Part shown: positions 57,711 to 64,000 of the stretch, one piece after another
Layout: the number at the start of each line of letters is the position of its first letter
Numbering within the stretch: position 1 is the first letter of the stretch
NCBI RefSeq assembly: GCF_014898055.3
Contig: NW_023605305.1
Coordinates: 113,246,734-113,310,733, forward strand
Direction of reading: 5' to 3'
Length of the DNA stretch: 64,000 nucleotides
DNA from: Talpa occidentalis
Lineage: Eukaryota; Chordata; Mammalia; Eulipotyphla; Talpidae
Notes under the pieces: generated by a model
Database searches by the model: none
Told to the model about the DNA's origin: nothing
Seen by the model: the letters and a program-made list of their open reading frames with translations, nothing else
Position numbers and translations under genes: made by a program

Positions 57711-59264
57711 CTCCCTCCCACAATCATCACATTTGGTAATAACTGAAATTATCAGACTAGCTGAATCAAACATTAAATCAATTTTAGTACAAATAAGAAA
57801 ATAATATCCACTGAACTAGACCTTTAAGAAATACTGCCATTTACTTAGGATCATCATACTATAAAAAAGGTAAAAAAAAAAATTTGAAAATTGAATCAGT
57901 GAGTAAAATTTTCAGATGGCTGAGTAGTGAAACGCTGTGTATTGTACTCAATATTAAATGGGAATACAACGAGCACTTTGGAAACCACAAAATGTTCTTT
58001 AGGACTGGGCATTCTTACTAATGAAATTATAGCCCACTTGAAAATGTTTTGCACTGTGAGATTTCTTCTTTTATTTTAGATTTTAAATCTCTTGCTAAAA
58101 ATTCTACAATTAATGCCAGTAACACAGGGAGCTGTCCACAGCAGTGTTGCCTGGGACCGTAATGAGTCACAATCAGAACACCGAGCTGCAAGCGCAAAGG
58201 AGAAACTGACCTCCTGTGTGCTGGCTGGAAACTCTAGAGGACAAGTGGAAGTCGTGAGAGTCTCCATGGCTATGTCAGAAATCAGAGAAGCTCGACCTTG
58301 CTTTTTAGGAGCCAAAGGCGCAGTCAGAAAGGCACCTCCTTAGTCAACCAGAAGTAGGTTCAATGGCAGAAAAAGAGCTGTAGATGAATTTAGGTAAATA
58401 ATTGCAGGACCAGCAGAACTGAAGTGATGGAATAGCACAAACACCTACCCATGACCTTGATTTGCTCAGCAAGCAGAGAAAGAAGTTAAGAAAAGTAGTA
58501 AGTCTCAGACTGGGAATAAGAGATAGGGCATTACTAAGAAATGACATATAGAGAAAGCCGTAGGTGCCAAGCAGAGTTAAGTTGAGTTAGGCTGGAGGCA
58601 GCATTTCGTTTCTGTGCCCATAAATTATCTGTCTGCATCGAGGGCCTCACCAACGAGGTGCAGCCTCCACCCCCAACATGAGTCAGTGTCTTCCGGGGAA
58701 AGGCAGGAAGAAGCCTGGTGCCTCGTGTTCCAGTTGATACAAGAGAGAGTCTTGAATCTTGGGGTGATGGTGGTGAACTTAGCTCAAGAGTAGATACAGA
58801 CTCAATGTTCTCTGTAAGGAAGCTAGAGGCCAGGCTCATTTAATAATGACAGAGTAAATCCACAGCACCACCTTTGTGCCCAAAGACCAGCAGGTGGTGG
58901 AGAAGTAAACTGTGTTTGGAAGAAGAAAATTGTTAATATTGCAAGGACTCCTATAGCTTAAGATAAAAGAGAACATAGGTTGCATTTTGTTGATAAAATA
59001 CCAACATCTGTAAATACTCCCAAACCACACATTGACAGAGCAGCTATGTAGCTTAAAATAAAAAAGCAAAATATTGTGACTTGAATTATAAAGTACATAC
59101 ATACCAAAGTAAATACCCCCAAACTACTCCCTTACAGGGCAGTGCCTTAAAAATAATCCACCTCAAGGTAAAAATAAATAAATATAATCCACCTATTACC
59201 ATATGTGGTTCCGAGCAAACAAGCTCAGATATTTAATGAAACTGAAGTATTTTTCAAACTTCAT

Positions 59265-59697
59265 CTTAAAAGATGTGGTACATATACACAATAGAATACT
59301 ACTTGGTAGTAAAAAAGACAAATTCATGCCATTTGAGGCAACATGGATGGAGCTGAAGTGCTGCTAAATGAAATAGAAGAAGCAAGATAAATTCCAGGTG
59401 GTTTTATTTATATGCAGAATAGAGAAAAACCAAACAAAGGGTCAGACAAAGACAAACCATAAAAGCTGACCACAGATATGAGACCCCCAGAGTGCGGGGG
59501 AGGTGGGGGGAGAGGGGCAGGAACCGGTGGGAGGGAAGAGCACAGGGACTGTGGTGATGGGCTGTGGGTGCTCTGGTGGTGGGAGAACTATGGCGACCAC
59601 ACTGAGGTGAGAAATCCTCTACTGTCAAAAACAAACAAGAAAGTAAGCAAAGGTACTTTATTTGAAAAAAAATAAATTTTTAAAAATTAAAAAAAAA
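59265..59697 (+). mobile_element. L1 fragment, 5'-truncated
   Basis: The plus-strand ORF2 end (ATGTGGTACATATACACAAT, GCAACATGGATGGAGCTGAA) is followed by a 3' UTR with a G-rich part (59494-59520). It resembles the lineage of the copy at 48845. It is decayed. Confidence 0.88.
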
Positions 59698-59839
59698 GCC
59701 TTATCTCAAGAAATGTGGAGGTCCAGGCTGTGTGCGTGGTGGTTGGGGCTGTAGCTACTTTTCTACTCCTATAAGCCAGAAAAGTGTGTTTGTATTTGTT
59801 TGGCCTAGCAGGGATTCATAAAAGGTGTTATCTGTGAAG

Positions 59840-59965
59840 CGTCTATGACTGGGCAAGTGGAAAAAGCCCAGGTGAGGCTTTGAGTTCGAATCCTGACCCC
59901 ACCATTAACGAACTCTGGGACTTGGAAAAACACCCTAATCTCTCAGAGCCGACGTTTCCTTCTTT
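59840..59965 (+). mobile_element. MIR SINE fragment cut by an L1 insertion
   Basis: GAGTTCGAATCCTGACCCCA, AACTCTGGGACTTGGAAAAA and CTCTCAGAGCCGACGTTTCC match the MIR core in plus orientation. The MIR stops at the L1 poly(T). Confidence 0.7.
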
Positions 59966-60660
59966 TTTTATTTTGTTTTATTTTATATATAGTTTTACAT
60001 CATTTTTCATTTTTGCATAATGTATGCATTTTCATCTTGGTTATATTCCCCATACAATTCCCACTCCCCTTATTTTGACCCTAATTCCTTCTCAACCCCC
60101 CTCCCAGCCCAGTGAGTCTCTGGTTTATTGTTGCTTGTTGATTTTGATTTTTACTTTATTATAATTAGTGTTTTTCTTGGTCCCTTATTTGGGGACCTTT
60201 TCTAAATTCCTGCTATGAGTGAGACCATCTGGTATTTTTCTTTTTCTTTCTGGCTTATTTTGCTGAGCATGATCCCTTCCAGCGCCATCCATGTTGCTGC
60301 AAATGGCATGTGTTTATCTTTTTTGAATGCTGAGTAATATTCCATGGTGTATATGGACCACATCTTCTTGATCCAGTCATCTATTTTCGGGCATTTGGGT
60401 TGTTTCCATAGCTTAGCTATTGTAAACAGTGCTGCTGTAAACATAGGGGTGCAAGTGCCCTTTTGAATTAATGATTCTGTGTCCTTTGGGTAAATACCTA
60501 GGAGTGGAATGGCTGGATCATATGGTAGCTCCATCTTTAGCAGGTTGAGGAATCTCCACACAGCTCTCCATAGTGCTTGGACCAGTTTGCACTCCCACCA
60601 GCAGTGCAGGAGAGTTCCTTTCTCTCCACATTCTCCCCAACATTTGTTGTAGCTAGTCTT
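59966..60660 (-). mobile_element. young L1, 5'-truncated
   Basis: This minus-strand copy has its tail and 3' UTR at 59966-60201 and an ORF2 C-terminal frame open from 60202 to about 60650 ([31 protein letters not shown]). The same open frame continues by chance into flanking DNA to 60885. I did not find a convincing TSD. Confidence 0.92.
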
Positions 60661-61974
60661 TATAAAAATGGTAGAATAGTTACAGGGTTGTAGGGAAAAT
60701 GTTAAGTTGTCAGGTTTTTCCTGCCCTCCCACCTTTTGGCAGCACCTGGAGTGCAGTGTGGGCGTGCTGAGCCGAGGACAGCCTGTGGGGCAGAGAGCAG
60801 CAGATGACACCGGAGAGACCCCAGAGGGCCAGAGAGCCCGGAGAGTGTGAAGATTCACCGAGGCAGGAGGCCTGGAGCCCTGCACACTGCAGGGGCTCCA
60901 TAAATGCTAGTTCCTTCTCAGAAAGACAGAGGAATACGGTGTGCACAGGCTTAAGCAGGCAAACAGTTATCCCTGTAAGCCTCTGCGGACACTTCCCTAA
61001 GCTGCACACACAGACGCACTGAGGAAGGCTGTGGGGTCCCCACCTGGGGGTCCCCAATCTCACTCTCCTCGCCTCTGTGACCTGGCTGTGGCCGCCACGA
61101 TAGTTGCTAGGGTTTATCCTCAGCATTTACCTAATGTTCCTGCTCTACGTTTCCAGCAGTTACCAGCGGTAGTTTCATTGGCTACTCAAAAAAAATAACA
61201 TCAAAGAACTGAAATGTTATTTCTAATATGCTAAGTTAGTTCACAAGAATAAAATTTAAAAACTCTAAAGACCCTTTTAAACCTGGACTCACAGAATGGG
61301 TGGAGTTTCTCCAGGCCTTTAGCAAAACCCACAGGACATTCTCATCTACTGTCTGAGAAAAGCAGAGAGAGATGAAGTAGCTGGATCAAATTGGCACCCT
61401 TATCAACGAGCCAAATTCCTTGAGGGCTACAGTCACTCCTGGTGGCTTTCCAAGTGGAGGAGATCTTGTTGCAAGTTGGAGAGACAACACATGGCAGAGA
61501 GAAACCACGGGGAAAACCACTGGGACCTCTACCCCAGCTTGAGGGCATGAAGAGCACACAAATCTTTAATAACAAACACCATTTGCAAAATAAGAGGTGA
61601 AGGGCCAAGACTAAGTTTTACCATTCTAATTCCACCATTAATGAGCTTTAGGACACCAGGCAAGTTACTGAATGCAAATCGATTTCCTTGTGTTAGAAAC
61701 AGGGCGCTAGTACCTGCCTTAGAGCCTGGCTAGGAACAGCGTATGTTCTGTGGTATTATTGTAAAATCCAGGGCCTCTGCTCCTGAGAAAACATCACACA
61801 AATTATGCAGACAGAGAGACATGGACAGAATGGCCAGCACTCTTCAGGAGTACCCAGGTCATGCAAGACTGAGCAAGTGCCACACCCTGAGGAGACAGGA
61901 CAACTAAATATAATGTGGGTCCTGGATTTGGTCCTGCACCAGAAAGAGACTAGTTAAAAAGCTGGGGAAAATTG
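60661..61974. other. unique intronic sequence with weak MIR remnants
   Basis: A MIR-like piece lies at 61608-61745 (TTCCACCATTAATGAGCTTT and AGGCAAGTTACTGAATGCAA). Otherwise no element is recognised. Confidence 0.45.
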
Positions 61975-62235
61975 GGCCTCCCCTGGTGGCGCAGCGGTTG
62001 AGCGCTGAGCTGCGAAGCTGCCCGCAGCCTCTGCAGCACCGGTTTGATCCCCGGCTGCCAGCGAGGGTCCCTCATGGCGTGACAGACATCTCCCGCTGCG
62101 CCCGCTGCTCCCCTCAGCAGTGTATTTTGTCAGTCTGCCTGTTCTGTTCCCCGCTCTGTCTCTGGTGAATTCTCTCACCCTCCCGTGCTTCTGACTATAC
62201 CCAGTGCTTGTATAAATAAATAAAAAAATCTTTAA
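61975..62235 (+). mobile_element. tRNA-derived SINE, young subtype
   Basis: Plus-strand copy with a TSD of about 19 bp: AAAAAGCTGGGGAAAATTG (61956-61974) and a matching repeat ending at 62255 with one substitution. The tail is TACCCAGTGCTTGTATAAAT. Confidence 0.93.
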
Positions 62236-62259
62236 AAAAAAGCTGGGAAAAATTGAAAT

Positions 62260-64000
62260 AAGAGTGTAGCTAAAATAACAGCACAGCGCCAACTTAATTT
62301 CTTGTAGAGACTAGGGATACTGTATGCTAATTTTGCAACTCTGAACTTATAAAGCAGTTAAAAAAAGCAATTTTAAGAATGTCTTGTGAGAACCAAATAC
62401 AAGTTGAAAAAAATTAATGCAGTGCTTATTTTTTTGTAGGCACAATTCCTCTGACCAGTGGTTACACTTAGTGTCCATTAATTGTAGGAACAGTAAGTTA
62501 CTACTGGCTGATGCCAGGTTGGGGACTGCTAATAATGAAGTGTTGGATTCAACTGCAATAAACCACGGACATTGTATATTGCAACTGAATGATTACAGAT
62601 ATTCTTACAAAGGGCTACTAACCATCGATATTTCACTCTTTGCACAATACTATTATAAGGTCAAAGAAGTACAGATTCCATGTGTTTGGCCAATGATGAC
62701 AGGCTTAAATTCACTGAATGCCACCAGTATTTAAACATAACAAGTCAGAGCTTCATTCCTCTAACTCGGTGACTACTCTCATCTTGTCAGACTTCAGTGG
62801 TTTTCTATCAGGCAACATCTGGCAAAATAAACGCTTTTCTATAAACTGTAGCCATCTCGTAAAGATACAGCTCCATACACTGTTATTCCTGTTTGTCCCT
62901 ATTTTTAACTTAAAACTCCAGTTCACATCTAGTCTTGAGGGGCCAAAGCCTTCTTTTAAGATAATTAAACTTCCCCAAATGCCAGGCTTCTGACCCAAGA
63001 TTTTGTTTTTTAAAGAAAACATTGAAACACCCTAGAAATCGCTACACTCTTGCAGCCAGTTTCCAACAAGGCTCCTTCATTTTTGCTCTCACCTTAGGGA
63101 ATAACTGTAGGGTCAAAACTAATAACCAGCATTTCTTAGTTATTTCTTGGCATTTGATAGAATCACCCGTGGTGGCTATTCGTTTTTTCTATTAGGCTAC
63201 ACCATTGCAAAATAATTTTTGTTTTCAAAAAGGTTATGAGATATCATAAAAATGTCTACTGCATCTGGTTTACGAATCCAATTCTTCCCTCACATATTTC
63301 TGCATCTGTTCAGAAAATCTCTTTGACTTCAAAGGAAGCATTTCAAGAGAAATAGAAGATACATACAGGAAAAGTGGTCATAAATTTTTAGTAGTTCTTT
63401 TCTTAGGCCATTTTAATAACAGCACTGTGGGAAAGTATCTCTCTGAGACCTAAAATATCACAGATGATATTAACAACTATGCATCTATATGGAGATTTAT
63501 GCTTTAAGAACTTTATTCTGGATCTAAAAGTGATATATCTTCAATTTAGAACATGTGAAAGACAAAGAATGCTTAAAGAAAAAAAATCACTTTAAATTCA
63601 CTGTTTAGGAAGACCAATGCACAAGAAAGAATGTTAAGAAAGGTTGTTTCTTTCCAGCCGTTTTTTTCTGTGCAAACATTTCTAAAAATATTTATTTACA
63701 AATATAATATTATAATTACACTATGAATACAATTTTATCTTTTTTCAGCTGGTCTTTGAAAAGAATACCATTAGTCTTTCATGCACACATATTTTTAAGT
63801 GATTTAAAATTATCTGTAGATTTATAGTTTTTAAAAAAAGTTTTAACCCACATTTTAATTTTTATTCTCCTCAGTTATATTACAGGTTTGGAAACATTAA
63901 TGTGTTCTGGGAATTCTACATCTTGAACACTAAATTAACAGCTGATTAAGATAACTATATTCATATATGTCACTGAAACATCAGTAGAGGCTTAAGAAAA
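62260..64000. other. AT-rich unique intronic sequence
   Basis: A 105-codon plus-strand frame (62417-62734) has no recognisable motif. No repeat or RNA gene is identified to the end of the window. Confidence 0.5.

Larger units (their letters stand above)
34469..64000 (-). other. WARS2: part of WARS2 intron 1 (5' end outside window)
   Basis: The exon 2 acceptor starts this segment and no CpG-rich region or targeting-peptide exon is seen to its right, so about 29.5 kb appears to be first intron. This agrees with the long first intron known for mammalian WARS2. Besides the repeats listed separately, unique-looking stretches without any recognised feature include 34480-35430, 38160-39540, 41490-42890, 53540-54800, 55380-57470, 57710-59260 and 62260-64000. 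Confidence 0.75.

Noticed and set aside
58887..58900. CTCF-like core CCAGCAGGTGGTGG
   Set aside because: Only a partial match in single-sequence data; such motifs are frequent by chance.
60202..60885. 227-codon minus-strand open frame
   Set aside because: The C-terminal two thirds is L1 ORF2; the N-terminal part is flanking intron read through by chance.
62417..62734. 105-codon plus-strand frame
   Set aside because: No motif, ordinary intronic composition, antisense to WARS2; expected by chance at this length.

Overview
The window is mammalian nuclear DNA. One gene can be identified from protein matches: WARS2, the mitochondrial tryptophanyl-tRNA synthetase, transcribed right to left (minus strand). 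Five coding exons are visible: exon 2 (34211-34468, carrying the HIGH-type ATP site HLGN), exon 3 (20782-20862), exon 4 (16974-17059), exon 5 (3581-3699) and the terminal exon 6 (714-1160, carrying KMSKS and the stop). All have GT/AG boundaries with matching phases. Exon 1 is not found, so 34469-64000 is read as part of a long first intron. No second gene was found.

The rest is intronic and 3'-flanking DNA full of retroelements. The dominant one is a tRNA-headed SINE of about 265-300 bp: head GGCCTCCCTGGTGG, B box GGTTCGATCCC, tail AATAAATAAATCTTTAAAA. About 29 full or partial copies lie in both orientations, many with clear target-site duplications (TSDs). It is not Alu, B1/B2, Bov-tA, Can-SINE or vespertilionid Ves. 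The head resembles Laurasiatherian tRNA SINEs. My best guess is a yinpterochiropteran bat (the Rhin-1 type of horseshoe and leaf-nosed bats), but that is inference. Short 5'-truncated L1 copies, old L1 fragments, MIR, L2, MER5-like pieces and one probable solo LTR make up most of the remainder.

Region by region: 1-713, 3' flank or 3' UTR with one SINE; 714-3699, exons 6 and 5 with three SINEs in intron 5; 3700-16973, intron 4 with SINEs, a nested SINE pair (11.5-12.1 kb) and a long inverted repeat (12366-14055); 16974-20862, exons 4 and 3 with a SINE pair split by an LTR-like insertion; 20863-34210, intron 2 with a thick block of old L1 (24.2-26.9 kb); 34211-34468, exon 2; 34469-64000, part of intron 1 with several dated insertions, including a twin-primed L1 (44.9-45.6 kb).

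Two observations stand out. First, exon 6 carries two separate one-base losses about 25 bases apart, just upstream of KMSKS. Three reading frames are therefore needed to read one conserved protein stretch, although every other exon is intact. This is either an assembly error or real inactivation of an essential gene. Second, a roughly 315-340 bp sequence occurs twice in inverted orientation around a 1 kb unique spacer, at about 90% identity by eye. It fits no repeat family I recognise.
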